From: Gibbula magus
Taxonomy: Eukaryota; Mollusca; Gastropoda; Trochida; Trochidae
Reading direction: 5' to 3'
Length of the DNA stretch: 64,000 nucleotides
NCBI GenBank assembly: GCA_936450465.1
Contig: OW388304.1
Span: forward strand, 12,618,708-12,682,707
Part shown: piece by piece, positions 38,701 through 50,561 of the stretch
Position numbering within the stretch: the first letter of the stretch is position 1
How the letters are laid out: every line of letters begins with the position of its first letter
Notes under the pieces: model-generated
What the model saw: only the letters and a program-made list of their open reading frames with translations
The model's database searches: none
What the model was told of the DNA's origin: nothing
Program-made: the position numbers and the translations under genes

Positions 38701-40259
38701 CATTTGTTACTACATTTATTGGAATAATTCATGGTCTACAAATATTTCTTATATATCCAAAAATTAGTGTGTATTTTCATAAGTTATATTTAATACAGGT
38801 TTATTAAATTGAATCAATTCAAGTTTCTTTAATACATATACTACTGTTCAACGATATACAGTTCGTAGATTATAATTTAATATTAACTTATGAACAAACT
38901 TCTGAGGCAAAACTCAAAAAGATTTACCGGTAAGTTTGTCAGGTATGCTTAACATTGTCTATTTGGATAGGTTAACCTCATCAGTCAAATATCAGTAAAA
39001 TGCAAAATGTAAGAGTGGGTAGTTTTAAATCAATCACGCGTGCATTTTTTATTCAATAGACCAAGTAATTAGCTAAGATTAAACCAACAAGTTTACATTG
39101 CGTTTAGACAACATACACTCTATATGTTGTTTTAACCACACACCAATCGTGGCCTAATTCAGGTCCGTTTATAACTGATTACTTGGGCTCATGAAGGACT
39201 CAGTGTCACCAATCTTCAGGATGGTCAAATTCTCTTTGACATCAAGCTGTCACATTTACATAATCATAGTGATCGGTGCAGGTTGTTGGATCACACGTGG
39301 ATTTACTTACTTGCAGGGATTTTTCGTTTGTCAATAACAGGTATGTTAAATTGATTCGGGATATATACAAAGTAACTAACATTTGAAAAGATGCCTTATA
39401 ATACTTCTGACTAGCAAAATAATCATACATGGATGTTTAAAGGACATACTTACAAGATCGTTCGTTTGTCAATAAGAGTTATGTTAGATTGAATCGGGAT
39501 ATATAAAAAGTAACTAACATTTTAAAAGATGCCGTATACACTTCCGATTTAAAGACTATCAAAAAGTATTTGTAACTTAAAATGAATTACTTTGAGGGGA
39601 AAACATCGCACAGTATTTGCCATTTGAGTTTACCCCGTTACAATAATGTATATCATTATATCATAAATATAACGACTGTAAAACCTATAAATTACCATTC
39701 TCTTTTTTATATGGATTCAGTATATACAACAGTTAAGTATTTATTCGATTAATTAGTGTCATTATTTAGTCAGTCTGTATCTTAAAATGAATAATTTGGT
39801 GGAAAAATAAATCGTTTGCCATTTCATTTTCCTGCTTTTCCATCCATTTAGATAGTTTCATTATAAATAAAATGGCTGTGACATAATTAAATACGGATGC
39901 CATTTTACATCTTGATATAGTTGTTTGTAAATTATATTTATTTATGCAATTGATTTGTGTTTAAATCATTTTTATGACCAATGTATGATGTGTTTATGAC
40001 TCAATGAGGAGAACAGTTGAATCCTAGTCAATAAGTCAAGTAAATAAACACCAAATTGAATTTTCATTGTAGGTAATTAAAGTTTATACCGAAATGATCT
40101 GTATAACACGTTATCACCAAATTTCACATATAAATAAACATATTATTTGCATATTTTAATACACCCCATCCCATCTTAAGATGGGTCGTCCCAACTTGGA
40201 ATTCCAAGTTGGGACGCGTCCCATCTTAAGATGGGACGGTATCCCAAGTTGGGATGATA
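38701..40259 (-). repeat. Foldback element, right non-satellite arm
   Basis: Reverse complement of the left arm. It carries an extra local duplication: sequence at about 39,325-39,410 is repeated at about 39,460-39,540, starting at GTTTGTCAATAA. Confidence 0.8.
40188..40215. repeat. 28 bp perfect palindrome at right end
   Basis: Centre GGAATTCC with arms GTCCCAACTT. The left end has the equivalent arms around an imperfect centre (about 33,582-33,606). The half-site is the same word found in the satellite monomers. Confidence 0.95.
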
Positions 40260-41652
40260 CATATGCACTGACAACACAAAACAGACATGATATTACTTTG
40301 AAATTGATTTATATGTGTTAAACATTCTTTACTAATTACCAATCTTTTAAAACATGCGCTATATTGTTGTAGTTATTTTTACAAAAACATTCATCAATCT
40401 TTACAAACTTGTTCAATTTCCACCAAACGTTGGTTACTTGATTTGCAAAATATGGTAACTATGTTTGAGGGATATGTAATCTTTGAGAAATCAACCATAC
40501 CATTGTAAAACACATAATTTTAAGATTATTAGAGACTTTGCATTGCAGGATGACTAAATTGATTGCTAATTGACTCGAGACTCGGCCTCTGTAATGGCAG
40601 ATTAACATTTTCATAACATATCCTCTTCATGTCAATGTCAGTAAATGAGAGACCGCTTAATATCCATTTCCTCCCGTTAGATTCATTAATGAACCGATTC
40701 TTCCTAGAACATTGGGGCCATCCTGTTCATTTTCATTTGGTGCCAAAATGATTGGGGATTAAAATACCATTATGATGAGTTGAATGTGTCAGTTGTTGTA
40801 TATTGTCTGAGGTGTGACATTAACGCCACTTTCAGTATTATTTCACTTATTATCATCATCATTTCAGGAAAAGAGTACATAAAACCATTGTAGTTATGTA
40901 TTGCAATAATCATGTAAGTATGCATGGTTACCCTAGGTTGATATCAAGTACATTGTAGCATACTTTGGAAAGATGTCGTTATCACAGCACAAAATTGGGA
41001 CAATATGTTTTTATATAATTGGAATAAGGATAAGAAAGCGTCACGAAGCTCTAAATTAAATGACTTTCACCACTCGTTATATAGACATGTGTTATCTGTA
41101 ATTACACGACTTGCAGAAAGAAGGAAGATTTGTGAAACAAGAGGCACTTTGAGAAAGAGAAACTTTGAGACAAAAATCTTAAATAGTTTAATCCATCAAT
41201 GATAAAAACGAAGTAAAAGTAATTATGATATTATTGACATCTTTTATTAACTTAAGTTCCATATGTTGGAAATGTTGAACTCAATTGTAAACTCAAGTAA
41301 GACCTCTAAAAGTAGTGATCAGTGCAGAGTTTGAACCTGTATAAAATTAAAAGTACCATGATGAGTTATATTTCTTTATGAAATGTATACTTCAAATCAA
41401 ATACATATCAGATCGACTTTGTCCAGTAGCAGTATTTTGTTTTGACTAGTTGACATTCTTTTGGACTAGAACATAGTGGAAGCATGGGACAGTAAGCCAT
41501 GTATGACCTTTGACATTACTTAAAAACAATAATAAGTCAATTTCATAACAGTTACATCAGATAATTCAGATTCAGACAGGTCACAAATACTTAGATGATG
41601 AAGTAATGTCAAGAAGCAATTTCCTCTAAAGCAGGCATGTTCTCCTTGTATT

Positions 41653-41776
41653 GAATAGCATTCTGTCTCATTGCTCCTCGGCAAACACTAGCGAAATGTC
41701 AGAGTTCTTAGAAAGTACTTCTTGGGGTGAAGTCCTATTGATTTCATTATTTTGAGCTCTATTTTCCATGACAAAA
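41653..41776. other. Conserved 124 bp block shared with 51,179-51,303
   Basis: About seven differences over 125 bp against the A4 copy, better than surrounding sequence. It includes GCTCCTCGGCAAACACTAGC. On the minus strand a short Cys-rich reading (C-L-P-R-S-N) is open in both copies, but most changes would alter the peptide, so coding is not supported. Confidence 0.45.
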
Positions 41777-42919
41777 TATGTTAATATCATTTAAATGACA
41801 AGGAAATACCCATTGGACTAAGATATACTGACAGTATAGTTGGATTTTACCATACAAATGATGTTATACTGCGGTAGAGGAGGTCATCTTGTCCTCTGGT
41901 GTTGTTTAAGTTAGAGTTCTAAATATATTGTTATTTCATATAGTAAATATTTTATAAAAAGCTGTTAAAATTGCTATTTAAAGGTTTTTTTAATTTACTT
42001 TTGGATGTAGTAAGGAGGATCAGATCACTACTTTTAGGTGATAGATTTCATCTTAAAGACTTGTTTCCTTCATAAACATTTATTATTACAGACTTGTTTG
42101 ATACAATTATGTAGATATATTATTTGCACAAACAAATGAGATTTACTAAAGGTTCCCTTTCAAATAATATTATGATGCCACTATATCACATAGGTATCAT
42201 GCTTAATTTCCGTTTGCATAGAAAATAAAGACACTGTTTACATCATGGCATTTGTTTCAGGTAGAATAACTGTTAAGACAGAAAAACAAGAGATAACAGC
42301 ATGACGCCGGCCAGACCATCTGTCTACTTCAGATGTTTCCACGCGGCCCTCCCATCACAATAATTCTGCATCAGAGAACTGACCTCATCCTCTTCCCCGT
42401 CTACTTCCAAACAGAACTTTGCACGGGTGAAACTAAACAGTGAAGTTCTTGGTGATGATACTTGTTATATATAATATTTGTTTGTTTTACCAATTTGTCC
42501 AATCAACCAATCAACCCATATTCCTATTTATGCGCCCCTTCAAGAAAGCATCCTCATTTTTGCTTTAGATTTCTCTTTATGGAAATTTAAATTTTATGTT
42601 ATTAAACAACATTCCATGTAATTCCATGTGATCTTAAATAATTCAAGAATTTCATAACTGGTATTGAATGGAATCACGTTTAGTATTTTGTGTATTACTA
42701 TCCTACATTAGTCAAGCAATATAACCATTAGAGAAATTAATCTTAAATATTGCTACTCCTGTACCACTTTGCGGTATTAACATCCTGACGTCACAACTGC
42801 AACATATTGTGGTAGTTTAGACTCAGGACTATTACACATGTACACAGGTAAGTGACTTTTTGTAATAGAAGAAAAGTTCATAAATTATTTTAAATTATTT
42901 TGTGAGATGTAAGTCAGTT

Positions 42920-43047
42920 ACTACCATAGTTTCCTCGTTGCATCGGGAAATACCAGGACATTTTGCCCTCGAGTCCCATCCTCGGACAGGGCCTCTCGGA
43001 AAAACAGGCCTGGTATTTCCCGATACAACTCGGAAAATACGCTAGTA
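42920..43047. repeat. 128 bp hairpin-forming palindrome
   Basis: Arms of about 39 bp (containing ATCGGGAAATACCAGG and its complement) surround a GC-rich centre. Same type as 18,493-18,632 and 46,278-46,415. Confidence 0.7.
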
Positions 43048-44920
43048 TCTATTACACGTAAGTTTCCCTAACAGTATTGACATTACTGTAGAGGAATGCA
43101 AAATGTTTGTAATAACAAAAATATAACAAAAAGTACCTACTAGGTAACAAAATATTCCAAAATAGTATATCAAATCAGTTCCTCTGTAAAATTTTCAAAA
43201 GTTGTCATACAGTGTAGAGACTAGAAGTTGTATTAGAGAACTAATGGAATAAATAAATCAACAGTGAATTATAGATCGTGTGCAAGATAGGGTGTATGTA
43301 GACGTTTGTAAGAGTGGTTAAGATGGTCTCTGCATCATTTTTATTGTCATGTCATGGTGTAATACATGACACATGACTTACTATTCACATAGAATACAGC
43401 AATATGAAATGATTAGAAAAAAAACATGTAATTTGCTTAGGTTTACTATGCCAATTGATTTGAACACATTTTGTGAGTGATAATTAATCAAAGATCTGAG
43501 TTTGAACTTGTTTAGATAATGTTGTTCTGGAACGTAGATAAACCAGAACCAAACGTTCAATCGCAGCTATTTCGAGGCATTGCAATCCAACTAGTTTAAG
43601 TAACAACATTCTGATTGAAGTTGAAATGAAAATATTTAGATAATTAGCGAAGTCCACAAGGTACATTGTGAACAACAGCTGCGCTGCTAATTTAATATTT
43701 AATATGGTTATTTCGCCCTTTATGTTGTCAAACGAGAAATCATTTCTTCAACCTAGTCTGGGGATGTAGGTTTTTACCAACTGAATGGCCCATTTTGATA
43801 ACTTTAATTAGATACTTCTGGAAAAGTCACTGTGTAATTCCCTGTCAGATGAATTAATCAATAGCCAACAATGTGCTAAATATATTTCAACATTAAAAAC
43901 CGATCTTTCATCAGTGGCTTTGATGGGGTTTGAATATGGTTTTTGTTAATTTATTATATTTTCAAGGAAAACATGGTACAGAATAAACTAACGTATCCAT
44001 TTTGATTGTTGTTGATTAGTGCATCTTTATGTTCAACTGTATGTTTGTTAAACCATACGTTCAATTATATATCCATGTGTTATGGAGGATCTAAACATCT
44101 TCATAAACAATGTACTGACCTCACATGTATCAGTTAACAAACATAGTTTGAAGATCAAGAACTATCTCGAGGTTGTGTTGATAATAATGTATGGCAATTA
44201 TCACTAAAACATCCGATACTTATAATTATCCTTACAAATCGTCTTATTTATTGTGTTTCTCTCTAAAAGGTAAAATGTTCAAAACATTGGGTTAATAATC
44301 GAAGTACACATGTAACCTCGTTGATGAGACAACGTTGGACACAAATCAACTCTAAAACATAAAAGTGTAGCGGAGAGCACAGCTCACATAATCCTGTTTT
44401 TGCACTTCAATTCAAAACGTGAAAACCATATCACAGCAGAAAGCAGAATATTTTTAGACACATCTCATCAAGGAAAAAAAACGCTACAGTTAATGCGCGA
44501 AGTCATTTATCAAATATAGGTCCAAACCTACAATTGGACATCCTGGGATCATGGTTGACACGAGAATCAAGTGTGACCATGCTAACATGTATAGTTATGA
44601 TCCGTACAGTAAAAGTTTTTTAATTGAAATGACAACTCTTAATAATCGAATATAGCTTTGACCATCAAAGCGGAAAATTAGGGTATGTGTATCAAATTTG
44701 ATGAAGCTAATATGTTCGGTGTGTGAAATATGCTTCGGACAACGCTTCAAAACGGAATGAACAACGTACCACAGTATATACCCATGTATGTACCCAGTAT
44801 ATAAATATACCATAATGTAAATTAAAAAAATACAGAGTTTAAACGATAAAATGTCAGACTGACTACAACACTCCAGCATCTTACACATTCGTGTATTGAC
44901 CTCTGTAACATCTTGATCCA

Positions 44921-45080
44921 CGAGATTCTACACCTACTCCACATCGATCCAAGGTTCTGTTGATGTAATAAACCTGTTATTAGATTCCAAACGTCTGATA
45001 GACGTCCACTGCACAGGATAACGTCTAGTTAAGGATACTTACACTCTTGACATAAGTGGCTGTACATAATTTATTTGCTT
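44921..45080. other. Highly conserved 155 bp block (copy 3 of 3)
   Basis: Nearly identical to 9,654-9,810. Similarity to copy 1 extends a further 60 bp to the left (44,868-44,920) and is absent there in copy 2. Confidence 0.6.
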
Positions 45081-45834
45081 ATTCATGTCGGGGTAGACAC
45101 AACATCGTTACTAATAATATAACTGTTTTCCTAGTACGAAATCTATTTGCTCATTTAGATATGTTAGCATTAAAATTAACTCGTCTGGAGAAATTTGGTA
45201 TCTGAAATGGAATGATTTATTGTGACCTAATCATTGGATTTTATATTGGATCATACTATTCCACAGAAAATAGACAACAAGTAAATGACTGAAGTTCAAA
45301 GCTAAAGAACTTTTACAATCAATATTATGTATGACTATACTAAATTTGATTAAACAATGGTTTCTACTATTCATCTTCAGTTCTATTCTATTTTCTCCTT
45401 GGTTACTTATTCACTATCGTTTGTTTGCGGTTCAACACGGGACAGGTTGTAAATATACTTAAGGAAAAGGTCAGTCATCTAGAGGATGTATAATGATGAA
45501 AGAGTTGTGCAGAACATCTGAAAAAGGTGATTATGTTGTCTGGCTTCCAGCCTTAAGGACCCGAGACGTTGACCTTTTGCTTTTTGCACTGCAGCGATGC
45601 TGGCACGAAAATAGACATGTGCTCTAATGGTATTGAGGACACTGAGAATAAAAGAAACTTCGGGATACAGAGTGAAAATTGGCAACACGTGTTATGCATG
45701 CCATATCCCAATGAGAAGGAATTTCATACTGTCATTTTAGGTTGTTGGGTTTTTTTCAAGAGTAAAGTTGTATAAAACCAATTATCAACCTACTAGCCAT
45801 ACAACGTGATACTTGAAACGACTTTTCTAAACCG

Positions 45835-46250
45835 TATCACCCGGTACGAGGGACTTACAACATTGAAAGTCCCCCCAGGAGGGTTTACACAGACAGTTGT
45901 AAACCCTGTTTGAAGGAATTATAATGATTGTAAACCCTGATATAATTACTAAGATGACGGCTTGAAAGTAAAGATCTGAAGAAACTATCTTTAAGTATTT
46001 TGAACAATTTCTTAAATATGAACCGAAAATGTTTTGACGAAAGTGCGTCTCGAACCCGTACCGTGTAACTTAAGGCCAGTCTTTCATAAGCCAACGCCTT
46101 AGACTACTGCGCCACGAAGGTACATGGAAGACAACGGTCAAGAACAACCTTACATAAAAATCTTTTCCGTACTGGGATTGAGACAGTGAACAAGGATTTT
46201 ACGAACGACTCTATATAGAAACCTGGGTAACGGGATAAGAAAGTGTTTTT
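45835..46250 (-). repeat. Dispersed repeat with tRNA-Leu-like segment (copy 1)
   Basis: Shares about 400 bp with 50,562-50,970. On the minus strand 46,120-46,050 reads TGGCGCAGTAGTCTAAGGCG, then a B-box-like GGGTTCGAGAC. The A-box region resembles tRNA-Leu, but the T stem does not pair, so it is not a tRNA gene. The plus-strand left edge is TATCACCCGG. Likely a tRNA-derived SINE, with the similarity beyond the tRNA part belonging to the same repeat. Confidence 0.6.
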
Positions 46251-46277
46251 TTATACTTAAAAACGGTTGATAATATA

Positions 46278-46415
46278 GAGAAACCATTCTACCTCGGATA
46301 TGGTAAGGTTGTAGACCCTGATAGTGAGGAAAACCCTCGGAGGCTTCGCCTCCTAGGGTTTTCCCTTCCTATCAGGGTCCAAAACCTTACCATATCCTCG
46401 GTATCATAGTTTCTC
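46278..46415. repeat. 138 bp hairpin-forming palindrome
   Basis: Long arms (GATATGGTAAGGTT and complement, then GACCCTGATAG and complement) close on the centre GGAGGCTTCGCCTCC. Strong single-strand folding is expected. Transposon or terminator-like roles cannot be told apart from sequence alone. Confidence 0.75.
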
Positions 46416-46611
46416 CTTATATTAGTAAATAACATATCTTGCATTATTTTGGGTATTTTACAGTACAACACACCTCCGGCTCCCCTTGACTCGATGTGCC
46501 CATCTTCAAAACTAACCTCGAGGATTTGTCCTCAGGCAATCACAAATGGAAAATACCTGAATAATTTCGAAATCGCTCATACTAGCATTGACATCTCAAC
46601 TTATAGCTTAA

Positions 46612-47102
46612 AGGTACATCCATTGTGTTGTTGGGGGTCAAATATGCCAAAGGTTATAAATGGTCTTATTTTATATAGAAGTACCAACTGTTACGGAAAA
46701 CTACCATTTTGATGATACTCGACTTAGTATATTGACGATATGAAGGTAAAAGTGTCCATTTCTGATCGAAAACCGGACAATGCACCGCGTGTGGCGCGCG
46801 CCAATGAGTCAAGAGTAATTTTGGAATCTTCTTTAAACCAGACAAGATAACAAATTAGGGTTGATAATGTTCAATAGGTCATATAACTACTGTGCATATG
46901 AATAGGACGTGCACTTTCGGTTTCTGCACATGCATAATGCCGTTACCCAATTTTAATTGGAAAATAGTAATTGTGATATATCTGGCGATTGGGGATGAAT
47001 ATGCAAGCTGAGTGAACTTAAAAAAAATTGTAAACAGCACATATGGTGTGTTGGAACGTATTAAAGCCAAATAAAATTTTATGAAACACAATGGATGCAC
47101 CT
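46612..47102. mobile_element. TTAA-flanked MITE, 491 bp
   Basis: Terminal inverted repeats AGGTACATCCATTGTGTT and AACACAATGGATGCACCT, flanked by TTAA at 46,608-46,611 and 47,103-47,106. In copy B2 the matching site near 28,590 is uninterrupted. The open frames inside are short. TTAA targeting points to piggyBac-like transposases, but the ends read AGG...CCT rather than the usual CCC...GGG. Confidence 0.8.
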
Positions 47103-47195
47103 TTAACTGTATATCCAATTGCAGCGTGACTATATGTAAAGTAATATTGACTTCTATAAAGTTATGTAAATGATAAATTTATCAATATGTTTTAA

Positions 47196-47892
47196 AGGAT
47201 AGATGAAATGACATATGGTCCAAATCGGATTCATTAAAATGGGATGTCAATTTGACCATTGCTCGATTTTGAATTTCTGAAATCGGTCCATAAATTACTT
47301 ATATACGGCTTTTTAAAAAACCGCCTGATTTAGCCCCGGCGACTAGAATGAAAGTCTGCGGGGGTGTGACCCCTGAAGGGATGACTTCTGTGACGTATGT
47401 GGAGGAATTTGATTTTCGGCGATAGTCACAATTCAACGTAATTTCGCAACATTTTGATTGTTAATTTCACAAAGAAACCTTCAATAAACCAACTTTAATT
47501 TCCCATATATCGAATGTTTAGATATCCAACTAGGTAATTCCACAGATGACAATTACACAATTATTACATAAACATGTCTTTTTGGCGATGTAATACACCT
47601 CATAAATTCATTTAGCGGCAGTGATAATCATCATTAATTAATTAACGAGACACCGGCGGAGAAGCTATCGAGTCGCCCCGCCTCTCGCTTATCACAGTCA
47701 CGCCTCAGTGAGCATTTACAAAAGGTTTCGCCGAACAAATTGCGGTAGTGTTAAAATGGGTGAATTAAAATCGTCTTAATTATCAATTGCAAGTGTATAT
47801 TGTCTCGATTTTATGCTCAATTGATTCCGATATACAATATACATAGAGGAAATCATCTGTCATTCTTGAGAAAAATGCATTTCATCTATCCT
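47196..47892. mobile_element. TTAA-flanked MITE, 697 bp
   Basis: Terminal repeats AGGATAGATGAAATG and CATTTCATCTATCCT, TTAA at 47,192-47,195 and 47,893-47,896. Copy B2 at about 28,677 has a single GTTTAATGAAA at this point, an exact empty site. The interior has no coding frame of note. Confidence 0.85.
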
Positions 47893-49535
47893 TTAATGAA
47901 ATATTCATAAAAGAGAGTATACTTTTCTTGTCGTAATATTGAAACTGGGCGGTATTCCAATACCACAGAAATGCTAGGTTATATGTGGGACTGTTGTAGA
48001 GGGCGAGTTCCACTTTCTTATGATACGTCACATAAGAGGTCAAACTTGGAAATACTAATGTCAGTATCTTATTTCTTATTCTGAATATGTTCTTCTAGCT
48101 ATGTGTCATTGCTTATTCAGAATTCTTTTTCAATGGTACCCTGGGATCAAACACAGGATCTGATGACTATGGAGAGACGTCAGACGTAGAATTGAAGATG
48201 TTCTGCACGTCTGTTTAATCACTGGACTTCTTGTATGCTGTCCTCACTTCCTGTGATCAATGGAATACATGGAATATTCTTTACTGTTGTGTCGATTTTA
48301 GTCATGCAAATAAAACCTACAGTTGTAGAAAATCATGTGATCATGTTCACAATACTCTAGGAGGACACATGTTTCATGATTGATTAATAATGCACAAAAG
48401 AACCAAGACTAGGTACCTCAAGGCCTAACGTGCCAATACATAATATCTTCACTGGCCCTGGGTCGCTTCTGCCTGCCTGCGAATTTTTAAGTCACCTGCA
48501 GGTGTCAAACCTGATGTGTACACATAGAAGTCGAACTGGTCAGGATTAACTCTGGTAGTAGAGAACTTTTGAGTGTCAACGTAGCCCAATTGTAACAGAG
48601 GGAGTCAAAAACAAGGTTTCATACTATTGTTTTCAAAGGACGTGATAGTGAAGTTCATGTACAACATATAAAAACTAAACGTCTTTTCAGAGAAAATATC
48701 AAAAGAAGCAGATTAAGGCAGACATACAGTTATTATCAAACTAAGTTTTTCTTTCACAAGAAGATACCAATTAGGTCAACTGCGTTGATATATTTATTTA
48801 TTTTCTTGGTGTAATATAAACACAGTCCCGTGCTTCTAAGGAAGTCATTGGACGTGATTTTGAATAAATCAAGCAGACATTGTTTATACACGAAGTTAAA
48901 GGAAGCCCTTCAAGTTATTGACTTCGTTGTCAAGCAAAACTTGGCCCCGGAAGTATGCACTATCATTGCTGCACTAAAACTACTCTCAAGATTGATGTTA
49001 TGTTATGTAAGTAAATGTGATTTGGGTAATTTCAATGGTATCTCACTTTCATGACAGGATGGAGTTAATTGCAGGGGGGAGTCAATCATTGTTACAATAC
49101 ATTTCGGTGCACCGCCGAGTGCAGAATTAACTAACAAACGGTTGTGGTGCACTGATAAGAAATGTATCAGAATTGAAAGTTGAAATAGAAATGACTTGAA
49201 TACTCGGTCTACAGTGAGGGAGGTAACTGTACATGTGTATTTGTTAAGTAAAATCTCTCCAAAGAGAGAGCTTGTTTATTTTCTTTAAACAAAATCCTTT
49301 GGATCCATGGTTTGGATATTTATTGGTGTAGTCAAAAAACCAAACCACACCAAACCATATCAAGCCCTTTTGAAATTGATAGTGTGAACATATTTTTCTT
49401 TGATTCAAACGTTCATCATATTACCAATTTTAGAAACCTTGCGCTTCATTGTTATATTTTTTAGAAAATACACCAATCATTACAAACTTATTTAATTTTA
49501 AAAAGTTGGTTAATTATTTTGAAAAAACATGTTAA

Positions 49536-49804
49536 AGGGGCTGTAGCACTTTTTTTCAAATTTTATTTTTTCAGATTTTACATTTATAATGATAGATTAT
49601 GTCATTTATATTGCATGGTGGCCATTTTAATGTGAACACATTTTATTACACATTACAAAAACGATTCCTATGGCTTTACCGGTCCAAGTAGACTCATTTT
49701 AGTTTGATTTTCACTAGAGGCAGAAGGTGTTCTACTATGAGTGACATTATTGTTCAAATCAATTTCATCAACTTATTTGAGTGAAAAAACGTGCTACTGT
49801 CCCT
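49536..49804. mobile_element. TTAA-flanked MITE, 269 bp
   Basis: Ends AGGGGCTGTAGCAC and GTGCTACTGTCCCT, TTAA at 49,532-49,535 and 49,805-49,808. A third TTAA|AGG family beside the two in B3. Confidence 0.8.
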
Positions 49805-50524
49805 TTAATGATGCTGGCGAGGTATGTTATCGCCCTGTTTTATAGATCGTTTTGAGATAACAACGCAATCAATGTTTTCCCTGTAAAACAACATAAGTTT
49901 AAGATTACGCTGTGTGTTGCAGGGTGACTAAATGAATGGATAATTGATTCGAGACTACGCCTCTGTAACAGATTGAAAGAACATCAACATTTTCATATGA
50001 TACCTCTTCATGTCAATGTCAGTAAATGTGAGACCGCTCGATATCAATTTCCTCCATTTAGATTCATTAATGAACCGATTCTTCCTCGAAAACTGGGGAC
50101 ATCCTGTTCATTTCCATTTGGTGCCAAAATGATCGGGGATTAAAATCCCATTAGGTCCATTTGAAAGATGTCAGTGGAGGTATATTGTCTGAGGCGGGAT
50201 GAAGGTTAATGCAGCTTTCTTGAATATTTCACTTATTATCATCATTATTTCAGGAAGAGAGCACACAGTACCGTTATAGTTATGTATTTCAATGAAACCT
50301 GCACGTGTTGACTGCAACAAGAGTCCCTTAGCTTGAACTAAATTACAATGTGGCATGACTTGAAAAGATACGCTTATGTGTGTCGTTTAGATGTTAATAT
50401 TAAACAGATGGCCGGTGGAGGTATATGTTGCAGTGAACTAGCGAACTATTGATGTAAATGTACATAATCATACAGTAGCATCAAAGAGACGCTATGCTCA
50501 ATCTAAGACAAAGAATTTGGTTAA

Positions 50525-50560
50525 AGGGACTGTAGCACGTTTTTTGCAAATTTAATTTTT
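50525..50560 (+). mobile_element. Broken end of the 49,536-type MITE
   Basis: TTAA at 50,521 followed by AGGGACTGTAGCACGTTTTT, then cut off where the tRNA-like repeat starts (50,562). The other end is not found nearby. Confidence 0.6.
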
Positions 50561-50561
50561 T

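Larger units (their letters stand above)
33538..40259. mobile_element. 6.7 kb foldback-like element with inverted satellite arms
   Basis: Both ends carry TATCATCCCAACT in opposite orientation, followed by short palindromes built from GTCCCATCTTAAGATGGGAC and GTCCCAACTTGG. Arms 33,538-37,310 and 37,311-40,259 are inverted copies over almost their whole length; for example 34,381-34,450 is complementary to about 39,170-39,225. Each arm contains a tandem array of a 184-186 bp monomer. There is no open frame of note, so movement would depend on proteins from elsewhere. Block A copies A1 (about 1,980), A3a (about 30,970) and A4 (about 49,320) lack it. A TA target duplication is possible but the exact ends are ambiguous. 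Long inverted arms of tandem repeats are typical of foldback elements such as Drosophila FB or Galileo; no kinship is claimed. Confidence 0.85.
31712..43050 (+). repeat. Segmental repeat block A, copy A3b (interrupted by foldback element)
   Basis: Begins with TTGTATGCTGTCCTCACG and follows block A to about 33,530, is interrupted by the 6.7 kb foldback element, and resumes at 40,260 with sequence matching A1 at 2,000, A3a at 31,000 and A4 at 49,340. The part 42,150-42,430 matches A1 at 3,180-3,400. Stretches 40,900-41,500 and 41,950-42,150 hold nothing I recognise. Confidence 0.7.
43051..48185 (+). repeat. Segmental repeat block B, copy B3 (with nested insertions)
   Basis: Third copy of block B. 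Landmarks lie at 43,500, 44,045, 44,350, 44,921, 45,540, 46,535 and 47,945. It contains a tRNA-like repeat, a hairpin and two TTAA-flanked elements that B2 lacks at the same positions. It ends at 48,140-48,185 and is followed at once by block A copy A4. No gene is seen. Confidence 0.7.

Noticed and set aside
33538..40259. Helitron or pearl-type identity for the 6.7 kb element
   Set aside because: Long inverted arms and palindromic ends do not fit Helitrons, which lack terminal inverted repeats, nor pearl elements, which have a single direct core array.
46050..46120. tRNA gene on the minus strand (also 50,785-50,855)
   Set aside because: A and B boxes are recognisable but the T stem and acceptor stem do not pair; it belongs to a repeat.
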